DNA from: Trichomonas vaginalis G3
Taxonomy: Eukaryota > Parabasalia > Trichomonadida > Trichomonadidae
Length of the DNA: 64,000 nucleotides
Direction of reading: 5' to 3'
NCBI RefSeq assembly: GCF_026262505.1
Contig: NC_067207.1
Location: 30,100,082 to 30,164,081, forward strand
Part shown: positions 1-10,444 of the stretch, in pieces
Numbering within the stretch: position 1 is the first letter of the stretch
Layout of the letters: every line of letters starts with the position of its first letter
Notes under the pieces: model-generated
What the model was told of the DNA's origin: nothing
The model's database searches: none
Seen by the model: only the letters and a program-made list of their open reading frames with translations
Program-made: the position numbers and the translations under genes

Positions 1-1
1 A

Positions 2-148
2 TTAATGGTCCGTGCTTCAAGAACAGCGCCACTTACTATTGATTTGGACTTAATTCAACAAGTTAAGGCTAAATATGAGGATGTCGACCTCAAGCCACAC
101 ATTAATCCTGATCTCCTTCTTTGGTTTAAGAAAGGATCTTTCAATTAA
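2..148 (+). CDS. C-terminal end of an unidentified protein (partial)
   Basis: An open frame runs from the window edge to TAA at 146-148 and gives about 48 residues ending in LLLWFKKGSFN. The residues look protein-like (alternating charged and hydrophobic, no low complexity). The 5' part lies outside the window, so I cannot name the family. The stop is followed directly by AT-rich DNA, as for other host genes here. Confidence 0.5.
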   Translation, partial: LMVRASRTAPLTIDLDLIQQVKAKYEDVDLKPHINPDLLLWFKKGSFN

Positions 149-614
149 ATTTTATTTCGATTTATTTTTTTGTTCTGTTCAATTGCTAAGAATAAATAGA
201 GTGTTTTCATAAAATGTTCAAATTATTTTTGATTAATTGATTAGATTTTAGTATAAAACATTTATATTTCAAAAATTATGCTTTATTTTCACTAAAAAAT
301 AAGTTTTGCTAAATGAAGAAATAATATAAGACTGTATATTAGTCAAAATTGCCAAATATCAAACAGAATTTCACTTACAATTCAGCATAATTCGAAGAAA
401 TTCTATTTAATGTCAATATCTTCGAATACATTTATTAAAGATTACTTAGTGCACTTCTTGACAATAAGAAGCAATACTAGAATATCGTTGTACAATGATT
501 TCCTTGTCCTAATTTCTTCAATATTTCGATTTCTATCCAAGATTTTTGAAAATCAACAATGCCATGATGCAAATATGGTACTATCCGATTCTAATCAAAA
601 ATTCAATATTTTTG

Positions 615-619
615 TCACT
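615..619 (+). promoter_or_regulatory. Initiator (Inr)-like TCACT
   Basis: TCACT followed by TTTC lies 21 bases before the ATG at 638. It fits the trichomonad initiator TCA(+1)Y(T/A), which normally sits within about 30 bases of the start codon. The rest of 149-637 shows no convincing gene; a 75-codon open frame at 410-637 is AT-driven. Confidence 0.5.
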
Positions 620-637
620 TTTCAGAACGATTATTAA

Positions 638-1711
638 ATGGATTTAAGAAAATTTGACGTATTTCCTAAGTTAGATAGGCAATATAGAGTTTCAACATCA
701 TTTGGTGGCATTCTCTCTATTGCTTCTATCACAGTCACTATTATTCTATTTTTCTCCGAAATTCATACTTATTTGAATCCACCAATTCGTCAGAGATTTA
801 TTGTCGATAATACAAAACCAATGGGTATTAGTGGTAAATCTTCCAACCAAAGAAAGCTTTCAGTTAACTTGGATATCGAATTTCCAAATGTTCCATGTTA
901 CCTTCTTCATATTGATGTTGTTGATCCAATTTCACAATTAGACCTTCCAATGGAAAGTATTTCTAATAATTTCGCACGCCTTGACAAAACAGGAAAGAAT
1001 ATTGGAGATTTCCATCCAGAGAAGTTTTTAGAACCAGATAATGCAAAAACCTCAGACTCAACATCATGTTACGCAGCCAATAATACCAAAGTTTGCAAGA
1101 CTTGCAAAGATGTTGTTCAAGCTCACAAAAATCAAGAACTTCTTCCTCCTCCGCTCTCAACAATAGCACAATGTGCATCTACAGCAGCTATTATTCAAGA
1201 AATGAAGGACGAAGGCTGCAAATTAACCTCTGCTTTCCAAACTGTCCGTTTAGCATCGGAATTCCATGTTGCTCCTGGCTACAATTATCTCTACAAAGGA
1301 TGGCATTCACATAATACTACTATTTTAGGCTCTGAATCCAAAGATCTTAATTTAACCCATATTATTAGGAGTTTTAGATTCAACAGAGTCGATGGAAAGT
1401 TCCCACTTGATAATGTTACTAGTATCCAAACAGGAAAAGGCTCGTGGAGAGTTGTTTATTCAGCAGATATCATGGATAACACTTATACAGCAAATAAATA
1501 CGAATTAATGGATCCTCCGAAGTTCTCATCAGGTGTCTACTTCAGATATGCCATTAATCCTGTTTCTGCAATTGATTATTACGATACAGAGCCTTTCTTG
1601 CATCTTTGCACCAGATTACTCACTGTTATTGGCGCTGTTCTTGCAGCATTCAGACTTCTCGACTCTTTCTTATTCTTATTCTACAAACCTCCAACTCTTG
1701 CAACAAAATAA
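638..1711 (+). CDS. ERGIC/Erv41-Erv46-like COPII vesicle cargo receptor
   Basis: The 357-residue product starts MDLRKFDVFPKL, typical of the Erv41/Erv46 (ERGIC2/3) family, which cycles between ER and Golgi in COPII/COPI vesicles. A first membrane segment (about residues 22-45, SFGGILSIASITVTIILFFS) is followed by a long lumenal part. That part has a cysteine cluster near residues 144-158 (CYAANNTKVCKTC) and Cys at about 179. A second membrane segment lies near the C-terminus (about 328-350). Two membrane spans around a large lumenal domain match the family. The length is close to the usual 350-390 residues. An initiator-like TCACT sits 21 bases upstream. Which of ERGIC1, 2 or 3 it matches best cannot be decided by eye. 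Confidence 0.85.
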   Translation: MDLRKFDVFPKLDRQYRVSTSFGGILSIASITVTIILFFSEIHTYLNPPIRQRFIVDNTKPMGISGKSSNQRKLSVNLDIEFPNVPCYLLHIDVVDPISQLDLPMESISNNFARLDKTGKNIGDFHPEKFLEPDNAKTSDSTSCYAANNTKVCKTCKDVVQAHKNQELLPPPLSTIAQCASTAAIIQEMKDEGCKLTSAFQTVRLASEFHVAPGYNYLYKGWHSHNTTILGSESKDLNLTHIIRSFRFNRVDGKFPLDNVTSIQTGKGSWRVVYSADIMDNTYTANKYELMDPPKFSSGVYFRYAINPVSAIDYYDTEPFLHLCTRLLTVIGAVLAAFRLLDSFLFLFYKPPTLATK

Positions 1712-2307
1712 TTTTTTTATAATATTTGTTTAGTAAAAAACCATCTTACGCTTATGTTTTTCAATTAGTTTTTCTTTATTTTATTAATACTAATAAAGAT
1801 TATAGTAAATTTTGAAAAAATTATTTTCAATTTATGAAATTTGATCGGTATTCAACCAATCTATTATCATACGTATACAACCTAAAAACACTTAATACGT
1901 TTCACAATCAATTAACATATGTTTTCAAGTTCAGAGTCTGTGTGTATTTGTTCTAATATTTTGGGATAGTTCAAGTACTTCAATCTAGCCATATTAAAAG
2001 TTTTAGAGGAAATATCCTATAGCATTATGTTCCTATATGAACTCATGTATATAATAAGCATATTAAAATTGAATGAAAATAAATATTTCGACATGTAAAA
2101 CAGAAATTTAGATGCCTAGAAAAATTATTCACATGACATCCTAATTTTTCAAAACTTCATGAATCATAATTAGATTGATCCATTTTCCCAATATACTTAC
2201 ATTAAGCATCGAGATATTGTTAAAAATATCAAAGTTTGATACTAAATAGCAAACAAAATTTTATTAAACAAGCCGAGTGAAAGAAAAACATAAAAATAAA
2301 GAGAGAA
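1712..2307. other. Intergenic, no gene seen
   Basis: This is AT-rich spacer between the Erv-like gene and the convergent small basic-protein gene. All frames are broken, and I see no repeat, tRNA or strong palindrome. Confidence 0.5.
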
Positions 2308-2856
2308 TCAATGAAAACTTGTGAAAGAACGTGCAGTTTGAGGGCGTGCAGAGTACATTGTTGTTGCACGAACTTCTTTTGGAATTGACCTAATATTTGG
2401 AACGTTTGGCTTAGGAGGAACTCCAGGATCCGCTGATGCGGAAAGGTAATACTCATTTCTCTCTTGAACAATTCTTTCTATAACGTGATTATCAACTTTT
2501 TTAGTCTTTTTCTTTAAATCACGTTTTGCCATTGTATTTTTCCAATCACGCAATCTTTGTGCTTCACTCCATTCCTTTTCCAAACGTTCATGAGCAAGCT
2601 TTGATTTTCTTTCAAAAGCAACATCAAAAGTACGACGTCTTTTATCAAGGTATCTATCTGATTGGTATTCTCTTGCTGTTGATATAGACCTTTCTCTGAT
2701 TGAAAGATGTTTCTTCTTTGGAATTTCATTTTGATCTTTAGGATTTGCTTCAAATTTATCGAATGAAATAGGCATTTTAAGAAATTCACTAACTGCGGGC
2801 TCGAATGTATCAGTTGTTTTAAGTTGTCTCCTTGGAGTTAATAAAGGTCGACTCAT
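2308..2856 (-). CDS. Small basic protein, possibly flagellar or cytoskeletal
   Basis: The 182-residue product starts MSRPLLTPRRQL. It is rich in Lys, Arg and Glu, with a predicted charged helix in the middle (about residues 70-125, including ERKSKLAHERLEKEWSEAQR). It ends in a PxxAR-type tail (SARPQTARSF). Short basic proteins with such RPxTAR tails are common among microtubule- and flagellum-associated proteins, but that is only a resemblance. There is no recognisable domain. The start is the first ATG, in a context free of upstream in-frame codons that look coding. Confidence 0.6.
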   Translation of the reverse strand: MSRPLLTPRRQLKTTDTFEPAVSEFLKMPISFDKFEANPKDQNEIPKKKHLSIRERSISTAREYQSDRYLDKRRRTFDVAFERKSKLAHERLEKEWSEAQRLRDWKNTMAKRDLKKKTKKVDNHVIERIVQERNEYYLSASADPGVPPKPNVPNIRSIPKEVRATTMYSARPQTARSFTSFH

Positions 2857-3113
2857 TCTCTAACGTACAAAATTTTTTAGCACTTTTTTAGACAGACAAA
2901 AAAATCACCAAAACTTTCTTCATCTGAATCTGATGGTTCCCTTTGTTCTTTTGGTTTGAAACTCAGATATATAATAGCTCTATTCTAGTACGATATATTG
3001 ATATAATTGTTTCATATGTTTGCTCATTATTCATCCATAAATTGAGATGATTTTTATAATCAACAAAAATATCATTCCAATTTGTAAAGTTCTCAAACAA
3101 ACATCAAAATTCT

Positions 3114-4664
3114 TTATTCATGAAAAATTTCATTCTTACATTCATCTAAATAATAAAACAATAAATACGCATTATTTGTGATACTTTCATCATTGAGAGG
3201 AGAATGTTTCAAAATGTCAACACACTGATCATTAAAACAATACCAATCATCATCTAGAGAGTTAACATATGTTACATAATGCCCTAAATTAACCGAGTTC
3301 CCCAAATGAGTGACAATACAATACAAGGAATAAGATTTTCCAATATCTATGTGCTGAACGATCGAACATCTATCCATTAACTTGATTGGCATAAATGTTT
3401 CGCGATCAAAAGAAAATCTTGATAATTGAATCATCAAAATTTTTGGAAATCTTCTGAAATTAAGGATTTTTGTAGCACTCATTTTAACTCCATTATGATC
3501 AAGGGCATCATCTCCTCCCATTAACTCAGGTTCTGTTAATAATTCGATTCCTCGAGTTATTGAGTCAGTTAATTGAACACTTATGTTCAATTGTGATTCT
3601 TTAAGAGAATGAGTATCATTATTTTGATAAATAATAGTTGTTTCATTTTCAATTCCGAAAATTGATTTTATCAAATTTTCATATGGAGTTCCTTTTATAT
3701 GTTCTTGGATATAATCAATTAAAATAACCATGAATTCTTGTACATCATGTTGAACTAAAACATTTGAACTATCCCAGCCAAAACTTGTTGTCAAATCTTC
3801 CGTTGAGACATATTTTTCATTATTCATCATTTGAAAGAGATTTTGTAAACTTTTAATGACAGGATCTTCTGATTTCATTTGGAGAAATTTTCTTCTAAAA
3901 ATCGGAGTATGATAAAGCGCTTGTAGGAATGAGTTCATGTAACATGTTGCTCCTTGATTTATAAGTCCGCAATAATGAAATTCGTAATTTTGTTTTGGAA
4001 TTTCTTGAGGAATTTGAGATTGCGGAGTATAAGTAAAACCAACCTTAGGTTGCGAAAAACTAGGCTTCTTCGGAGCAACTGTTTTCTCTACTTTTGGAAC
4101 GGAAATTATTTTTTCGGGTTTTTCTTTAATTTTTGGTTCTTTTTCTGTAATATTTTCCTTAATCGGATCTTGTTTAATAATTACCTTGCTTTCTTCTTTC
4201 GGAATTGGTTTAGGAATATTTTCTTGTGGGATGTTATTGTGATAAGTTGTATTCGATCTGTATTCATACATATCTAGTATTGATGTAGAATTGTTTGAAA
4301 TATAATTTGAATTCAGATTTGAATTTTTTATTTTCTGCAAATCTGGTTTTTCAACTATAGAAATATTTGAAAACTCCATGCAAACAAATTTTGATGGATT
4401 AATTGCAAAAAACAATGGGTATTTTAAATGTTTCGTGAAATCTATGGTAAAATTCTCTGGATCTAATCGTTTTTCGGCATCAAATACTTGAATTGTACAC
4501 TTTAGTTTCTGAATTTTATTTTCCTTTGGATGTATTTTGATACTTAGAAAATAATTTTTGTTAATAATGACTCTTGATTCAAAAATGAATGGCTCATCAC
4601 CAAGGTAAATCATTTTATTTATTAGTTTCTTGTTTTCAGTCCAATCAAACTTGATTTGCTTCAT
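3114..4664 (-). CDS. Ubiquitin carboxyl-terminal hydrolase (USP family, USP7-like layout)
   Basis: The 516-residue cysteine protease would remove ubiquitin from proteins. The Cys box GLINQGATCYMNSFLQALYH lies near residue 233-252, with the nucleophile about Cys241. The His box GHYVTYV is near residues 461-467, followed by WYCFNDQCV, as in USPs. Residues 1-100 look like a beta-rich MATH/TRAF-type segment, and about 120-215 is a Lys/Glu/Pro linker. MATH plus USP is the USP7 layout, but USP7 is about twice as long and I see no C-terminal ubiquitin-like domains. The Zn-finger CxxC pairs of many USPs are absent. A start at 4664 is supported by an upstream TCATT. Confidence 0.88.
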   Translation of the reverse strand: MKQIKFDWTENKKLINKMIYLGDEPFIFESRVIINKNYFLSIKIHPKENKIQKLKCTIQVFDAEKRLDPENFTIDFTKHLKYPLFFAINPSKFVCMEFSNISIVEKPDLQKIKNSNLNSNYISNNSTSILDMYEYRSNTTYHNNIPQENIPKPIPKEESKVIIKQDPIKENITEKEPKIKEKPEKIISVPKVEKTVAPKKPSFSQPKVGFTYTPQSQIPQEIPKQNYEFHYCGLINQGATCYMNSFLQALYHTPIFRRKFLQMKSEDPVIKSLQNLFQMMNNEKYVSTEDLTTSFGWDSSNVLVQHDVQEFMVILIDYIQEHIKGTPYENLIKSIFGIENETTIIYQNNDTHSLKESQLNISVQLTDSITRGIELLTEPELMGGDDALDHNGVKMSATKILNFRRFPKILMIQLSRFSFDRETFMPIKLMDRCSIVQHIDIGKSYSLYCIVTHLGNSVNLGHYVTYVNSLDDDWYCFNDQCVDILKHSPLNDESITNNAYLLFYYLDECKNEIFHE

Positions 4665-4688
4665 TTACAAATCACTTGAAAATAAAAA

Positions 4689-4693
4689 AATGA
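4689..4693 (-). promoter_or_regulatory. Initiator-like TCATT before the USP gene
   Basis: Read on the minus strand, TCATTTTTTT ends about 25 bases before the ATG at 4664. It matches the trichomonad initiator TCAYW in sequence and spacing. Confidence 0.45.
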
Positions 4694-4924
4694 TGCCAAA
4701 ATTTAGAAGAAATTTCAAAATTATTTCATGTGGGTTTAGTTCCATCATTCAATTTCATTCGTGATATAGACTCAGTTGTAACTCATGGTTTCTTCTTTCA
4801 TCAATATGTATTAATTTTATTGAGAATCTAGCTAGCTTTTTCCTATGTATCCAGATCATATCTTAAAATATGAATTGGTTAACATGAAATCATCACGAGC
4901 AAATTCTAACAAAATTAGAAAAAA

Positions 4925-5060
4925 AAACGCTGATTGTTTACCAATGTTAGGATATGCACCCTTTTCAATCAATTTTTTTACATATTTCTAGACTTTTCAC
5001 CCTAACAGCTTTAATAAGAGGAGTTTCTCCATCTGTTACAATATGATTCCGTCAATATAG
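4925..5060 (-). pseudogene. Ankyrin-repeat gene remnant
   Basis: On the minus strand a frame reads TDGETPLIKAVRVKSLEI. After a slip in an A-run it continues KKLIEKGAYPNIGKQSA. These are the G-x-TPL and LLxxGAxxN signatures of one ankyrin repeat. No start codon or longer open frame surrounds it, so it is the leftover of a decayed ankyrin gene. The rest of 4,665-5,249 shows nothing else. Confidence 0.55.
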
Positions 5061-5249
5061 AAACAGTATCTTTTTTTCATCATCGATCTCTTCATTGACG
5101 TTATTCTCTGCTTCTTTAAATCTAACTGCTTTTGTTGACTGAGATTTTATTTTTTTTAGTCAATTACGGAATTAAGATTAAAAATACTATGTTATAAGTG
5201 TGTTTCGATTATATAAGATATGTTTATTAATGATTGCAAGAAAAAATGT

Positions 5250-6507
5250 TTAAATTTTTATTAATTTTCCTTTGAAGTCAAAAACAGAAATACGGAAATA
5301 GTCTTGATCACTTGAATTCTTTCCTGTTTGTGTTATTTTGAAAGCAACAAAATAATCATTAGTTTGAAGTGGAAATTCTTTGATTTCGCTTTGTTTAAAT
5401 TCATAGTTTTGATTATCTAATACAATGGATGTTCCATCTTCTTTGATACCTTCTAGCTTCCAGCTTCTCAATAAATGATAATCACCTTCACATGTTGATT
5501 GTAGAATATATGATTTTGGTTTTAATTTATAACCCTTTAGATCAGCTTTTACCCATAAATTAGGTTCGCCTTTTGTAAAGAAATGAACATCATCATCTAA
5601 ATATGAATTTATTTCGGATATTTTTCCACCACCAACAGCTGAAGGAATCATTTCCATTTTAATTTCTTTTGTAACTCTTTCTACAAATTTTGGTATACCA
5701 ACATTAAAACTATCATTTGATATTTGAAATTGATTTTGAATCAAATGTTTTTTCGAAAGATGTAACAGATTGATTTGAAATTTCAAATTTATTTCTTAAT
5801 TTTGAATAATAATTCTTCAACGTTTCATTATAAATGGTTAAAAGGCTTGATTCATAAGAGTTTTCAACTGAAAAATTATAAATATCATCATAAACTTGTG
5901 AAGAACAAAATTGTAAATTAACATAGCCAAATAAATCAAATAATGTACTGTCTCTTCTACAAGCATTTAAAAGTAACAAACATAGTTTGTCTTCATTTTC
6001 AATTTTCAATTCTTTTGAATTCAAAATTTTTTCACAAAATTCAAATCCATTGCTGACAAAATTTGTAATGATATCATCATCTTTCAAACTGTAGAAATGT
6101 GATGAGATGTGCTCAATGCATTCATTCATTGTCGTAGAATCGTTTTCGTATGCAGAAACTTCGTACTTCTTAAAAACGTTTTCATTTGTGAGAGATTTGT
6201 CTGATTTAACATGTTTAGCATATATATGTGTGAGTAGTTGATTTCCAAAATATTTTCCGATTTCGAACATATCATGATAATGTGCCTCATCTGCTTCAAA
6301 TTCAAGTTTTCCTGTTTCTATAAACTTTGAAAGGATATCAATAGAATCTTGACATATAATATATAAACGTGTATTCAACGATGTGATTGATTTATCAATA
6401 AAATACTTTTCTTTGATTAATTCTGAAAAACAAATCGCTGAAGACTTCTTTGTGTTGATGATTCGATCATTAATATTGATACGCAATAAGGATGTCGGAA
6501 CTGCCAA
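5250..6507 (-). pseudogene. BTB-like N-terminal plus beta-rich C-terminal protein, frameshifted and start-less
   Basis: Two overlapping frames (6507-5713 and 5786-5250) form one broken gene of about 415 residues. The N-terminal part (ININDRIINTKKSSAICFSE) resembles the BTB-like start of a trichomonad family. The C-terminal half (VHFFTKGEPNLWVKADLKGY to the end) looks like a discoidin/F5-8C-type beta domain. A single frameshift lies near 5,750. The upstream end opens with a TTG; the first in-frame ATG is about 70 codons inside, so the natural start is missing. DNA upstream of 6,507 belongs to the TTGGCAATT-repeat block, which probably removed the promoter and start. The domain names are judged by eye. 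Confidence 0.6.
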
Positions 6508-6800
6508 AAGCGCAAATTTTGTTCATCACGAATTGCCAAGCTTGGCAATTCTTGGATGAGAGAAGTTTTGAAAAAAAAAATAGTAAAATTTGCATTATTT
6601 AAGTCTGAAAGAAGCAAGAGAATGACATATTTTAGTTTCTATATATTTATGAAATAAAATGGTGGCATTATTGATGATTTTTAGAAATTTGATATTTGAA
6701 ATTGAATCATTTGATATTTTTGCCGAAGGATTTATGTTTTTTGTGATGTTGTGTATTAGGTTATAGCGAAACTAGAGATACTCAATGTAAACTCTTTTTA

Positions 6801-6854
6801 AAATAACGTACAATTGCCAAGGCAATTTTGGTTTTGGCAATTGTACGTTATTTT
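6801..6854. repeat. 20-bp perfect inverted repeat
   Basis: Arms at 6,801-6,820 (AAATAACGTACAATTGCCAA) and 6,835-6,854 are exact reverse complements with a 14-base spacer. The right-arm sequence occurs again as a direct copy about 60 bases downstream. Confidence 0.8.
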
Positions 6855-7438
6855 TTTTCGCAGTGATTTGAGTGAATTGCCAAACCTTAAACTTTTTTGG
6901 CAATTGTACGTTATTGAGAATTGCCCAATTGCCATAAGCTTCAAGAAAGCTGAAACAATGACACTGAAACATATTTAACTACACATAAAATCAAATCAGG
7001 CTCATTTATTAAAAATGCAATATATTTATACTTATTGTTTCGTTTAGTCAACATGAATTTAAGACTAAATTCTTTCTCACATCTGAGATGGCCTTCTTAC
7101 ATGAATTATTATGTAAATTTTTGATTATTTTGGAATAATATTAATAATTTGAACTATTTTGTGGAGTTCTTTTGTGAATATGATACATTTGTTGAAGTAA
7201 TATTCAATTCTCAATAAGATAATGCATTTCGGTTATTATATTTCGAATAATTTTTTAAAATAATTCTTTTAACTGCTCACAAAATATAGCAGAGGGCTCT
7301 CATCAAAATGAACAGAGTGTGATTTATTTTTCACATAGAAATTAAAATACAATATAATCAAAAATAAAATGAAGAAAAAGGAGAAAAAAATAGGTCCTAA
7401 AACCAAATACTTATAACTATGATATATGTATCATATTG

Positions 7439-7473
7439 GGCGAAATTGGCGCCCTTCGGACGCCAATTTCGCC
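7439..7473. repeat. GC-rich hairpin (13-bp arms)
   Basis: GGCGAAATTGGCG and its exact complement CGCCAATTTCGCC flank a 9-base loop. It stands out in AT-rich surroundings and lies at the edge of the TTGGCAATT block. A second GC-rich patch (about 7,684-7,718, CCTCCGGCGGCAGCGCTAGC and following) lies 210 bases further on. Confidence 0.7.
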
Positions 7474-7859
7474 GGAAATTTTTTAAGAATTGCCAAAATG
7501 ACCTCAGAATTGCCAAGTCTGCATCCTTACCTGAAGGTGACCATTGTGAAAAAAAGTCTCTTTTTGTTTAATTTCATAATAACATTTGTGCTGTCAATAT
7601 ATACCGTAAAGTGGTCGTTTCTAGTTAAAACCATTAAAATCTGGGAAACTCAACTGGTAATAATTTTTTTTTCAAAAAAATTCGGGCCTCCGGCGGCAGC
7701 GCTAGCCCTTCGGGCGCGTCAGCTTAATATACCAAATGTAGGAGCATTTTAATTGTGTGTTACCATATTTAATTGCAGTGTCCTAATGTAAACATCACAA
7801 ATTTGTCTCAAAAATTCTGATAACATCCAATCATAATTTAAGATCAAAATGCCTGATTT

Positions 7860-8612
7860 ATGATATCCATATTTTTTCCCGATCATTCAATTATATCGAA
7901 AGTGATAGTAAAAGTGATAGTAAAAGAGCATAATAGTGCTCTCTATAAGAAGTGGGTTAAATTATTCTTTGTTGAATTCACAGGTGCTGCTGTTGCCTTT
8001 TTCTTCATGAGGATATTTAGATATCATACATTTCCATTCTTATTCTTCATTTCAGGCAAATTCTGGCATGACACAATCAAAAAAGGAACATTCGCAATTA
8101 CAAAAGAAATAGCTACCCTGATCTATGTTAAAATTCCATTCCTTGCTTCAATCAAGAAGGATAAACCAGTATTATTCACACTTCTCTTAACGCCATGCAG
8201 CTTCTTCCTCCTCCATCTTATACTCTGCCCAATCTTCTCTCTCAAGAAATACGAAGAAGTTCGTGAAGTCTTTGCAACAGGCAATATTAAGTTCATTATC
8301 TACGCACTTTACTGCAATTTGCTTCTCAACTACTGCAAAGGTTTCATATTCAACGTTTCAAAGAAGACATTTGGTACTTTCTACACTAATTACGTCAACA
8401 TACTCGTTGATGATAAATATATTCGAATCTTTTTCAACGTTATCCTCCAACTTTGCTACATTCCAGCTGCTGCTATGCTCTCTTATCCATCAGGAGTTAT
8501 CCATTACAATCAAACTATCCCACAGTGCTGGACATTCGCTTATTACCAAGGAATCAAGCATATTCCACTTACAATTACAATCGAACTTCTCAAGATGAAG
8601 GTTGGACTTTGA
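7860..8612 (+). CDS. Multi-pass membrane protein of unknown family
   Basis: The 250-residue product has about five hydrophobic stretches (near residues 36-65, 98-128, 141-165, 190-206 and the end) separated by short basic loops such as KKYEEVREV. A C-terminal part reads YIPAAAMLSYPSG and QTIPQCWTFAYYQG. The size and topology would fit an intracellular ion channel or ER membrane protein, but I recognise no family signature. The start is the ATG at 7860; an ATG ten bases earlier runs straight into a stop. Codon use looks like genuine host coding DNA (frequent CTTCTC and AAG). Confidence 0.65.
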   Translation: MISIFFPDHSIISKVIVKVIVKEHNSALYKKWVKLFFVEFTGAAVAFFFMRIFRYHTFPFLFFISGKFWHDTIKKGTFAITKEIATLIYVKIPFLASIKKDKPVLFTLLLTPCSFFLLHLILCPIFSLKKYEEVREVFATGNIKFIIYALYCNLLLNYCKGFIFNVSKKTFGTFYTNYVNILVDDKYIRIFFNVILQLCYIPAAAMLSYPSGVIHYNQTIPQCWTFAYYQGIKHIPLTITIELLKMKVGL

Positions 8613-9180
8613 AGTATAATTTGTTTTAAAATTTTATTATTTTTTCTTTTTCTTTATTTTATTTTATAAACTCTAGATCTAATTAGCCTTATCCGTTATA
8701 TTTTTCATCAGTATAATGATTTTTGTTTTAAATTTATGGTGAAATAACTGATTAATCATGTTTCTACCTGATACACATTCTACAATCATTAAGAAATTAC
8801 ATATTATGGTGCAACAAGCAGATTTATTATTCAATTGATGATATAATCATGTTGAATGTTGAAATCAAAGCTTTTTTAATAGAATTAAATGTTTAAAAAT
8901 TGCAGTGTTCTAGAAACACATCAAATGCATATGGTGCAGCAAAATTTTGAAGTTTCAATTTGATAAATTTTGTGGGACCTAAGTTTCATTTTTTCACAGG
9001 ATGTATTTACATTAATTCAGTATAAATATCCTGATTATATGCATTAGTTCATATGGGTACATGTTACTATAGGATATTTCTTCTTACGATATTTGTATTT
9101 CGAGATTGAATCACTTAAACTATCCAATAAATTGAATATTTTATGGAGCCAAACAAAATTTGACATTTTTTATCTTTGCT
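8613..9180. other. Intergenic, no gene seen
   Basis: AT-rich spacer between the membrane-protein gene and the ankyrin gene. I see no repeat or RNA gene. Confidence 0.45.
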
Positions 9181-10380
9181 ATGAATTTGAATGATAATGA
9201 TCAGCTGACAGAACAATATGGTCAATACATTGAAATGACTGATATGATATTTGATATAAATGAAGAGAGTTTCAAAGTACTTTCTGAAAAAATTAATCAA
9301 TGCAAAGAGATATACTCTATTGGTAACAAGCAAATACTAAGAATAATCATTTGTGCATCTAAATACAGAGAATCAAGATTGAAATTGTATTTTAACTTAA
9401 TAATTTCATACTTTAACCAAGAATTCATAAAAAGTAATCAAGAAATCATAACTGAAAACAAAACTTTAAAGGATGCACTAGAGAAATATTATAAATTTGA
9501 TATGAATGATCCGAAAAGAAATCAAAATATTGATATCGAGAAAATTCTCAACAAGTTCAATAAAATTCCAATTAAATATTTCGTTAATGATGATGTTAAT
9601 GGCTTTTTAGAATATGTTAATAACAAATCATCACAATTCAACCCAAATGCAACACATGCACACAAATCTTATTTAAACTATTGCGCGATGCTAGGTTCTG
9701 TTAGTTGCTTTAAGAGTCTTATACTTAAAGATGCAAAAATTGATAATTATACACTCGAATATGCATCTATTGGAGGAGATTTCGAAATTTTCCAAATTGT
9801 TGAACAAAAAATTGGTGAAAATCCTGAAATCATTTCTAACTCATTATTAAAAGCCATACAATGCCATAATGACGAAATTGCATATTATTTGATTGATAAA
9901 TATTCAGCAGAATTCCCTTTCTTGAGATGTGCCGAGTGTTACAACATGAAATTCTTTATTTATAAATTAGGAAATAATGAAACGATTAATGACCAAGATG
10001 ACTTCAAGTCCACAGCACTTCGTGCATCAATTCATTTTGAAATACCTTCATTTGTTAGTTATTTATGTAATTTCAAAGATATTAACTTAAATTTGAGTGA
10101 CAACCAAAGTGAAACTCCTCTTATGATATCTTCTATTTTGGGCAATACAGAAATCGCAAAAATTCTTATTGAAAAAGGTGCAGATCTCAATTTAAAGAGT
10201 GATTTAGGATATTCTGCACTAATGTATTGCAGCTTATATAACAGTATTTCAGTTACGAAACTACTTATTCAACACAGTGCTCTAAAACATCTTTACAAAG
10301 ATAGTAGAAGCAAACGAATGAATGCCAAAGATATTGCAGCCGAAAGTGGTCATCAAGAAATAGTTGATTTACTAAAATAG
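9181..10380 (+). CDS. Ankyrin-repeat protein of the trichomonad-expanded type
   Basis: The 399-residue product starts MNLNDNDQLTEQYGQYIEMT; the frame is open a few codons upstream, but 9181 is the first ATG. An N-terminal helical region (about residues 1-140) precedes degenerate ankyrin-type helices. Two clear repeats follow near the C-terminus: ETPLMISSILGNTEIAKILI with EKGADLNLKS, then YSALMYCSLYNSISVTKLLI. A DUF3447-like plus ankyrin layout is typical of a very large family in Trichomonas. The usual inference is a protein-binding scaffold; nothing here shows the partner. The repeat at 4.9 kb is a decayed relative. Confidence 0.85.
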   Translation: MNLNDNDQLTEQYGQYIEMTDMIFDINEESFKVLSEKINQCKEIYSIGNKQILRIIICASKYRESRLKLYFNLIISYFNQEFIKSNQEIITENKTLKDALEKYYKFDMNDPKRNQNIDIEKILNKFNKIPIKYFVNDDVNGFLEYVNNKSSQFNPNATHAHKSYLNYCAMLGSVSCFKSLILKDAKIDNYTLEYASIGGDFEIFQIVEQKIGENPEIISNSLLKAIQCHNDEIAYYLIDKYSAEFPFLRCAECYNMKFFIYKLGNNETINDQDDFKSTALRASIHFEIPSFVSYLCNFKDINLNLSDNQSETPLMISSILGNTEIAKILIEKGADLNLKSDLGYSALMYCSLYNSISVTKLLIQHSALKHLYKDSRSKRMNAKDIAAESGHQEIVDLLK

Positions 10381-10444
10381 TTTTTACAAGGTTATATCAA
10401 AATGAGAGTGAAAATGTGCATAAATCTAATCGATGCACTCATGT

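Larger units (their letters stand above)
6508..7520. repeat. TTGGCAATT-repeat block with palindromes, probable decayed mobile element
   Basis: The 9-mer AATTGCCAA or its complement recurs at least seven times here (about 6530, 6542, 6812, 6835, 6873, 6898, 7488 and 7509). It includes the palindrome GAATTGCCAAGCTTGGCAATTC near 6,529 and a 20-bp perfect inverted repeat at 6,801-6,854. The right arm of that repeat is copied again at about 6,898-6,916. A GC-rich hairpin lies at 7,439-7,473. There is no transposase. Short repeated subterminal motifs with inverted repeats fit a non-autonomous transposon; its borders are not resolved. Confidence 0.45.

Noticed and set aside
410..637. 75-codon open frame directly before the Erv-like gene
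   Set aside because: Composition is that of AT-rich spacer, it contains the probable initiator of the next gene, and it ends at that gene's start; no protein-like pattern.
7426..7752. 108-codon plus-strand frame with GC-rich end
   Set aside because: It reads through a perfect hairpin and the TTGGCAATT repeats; no protein-like pattern.
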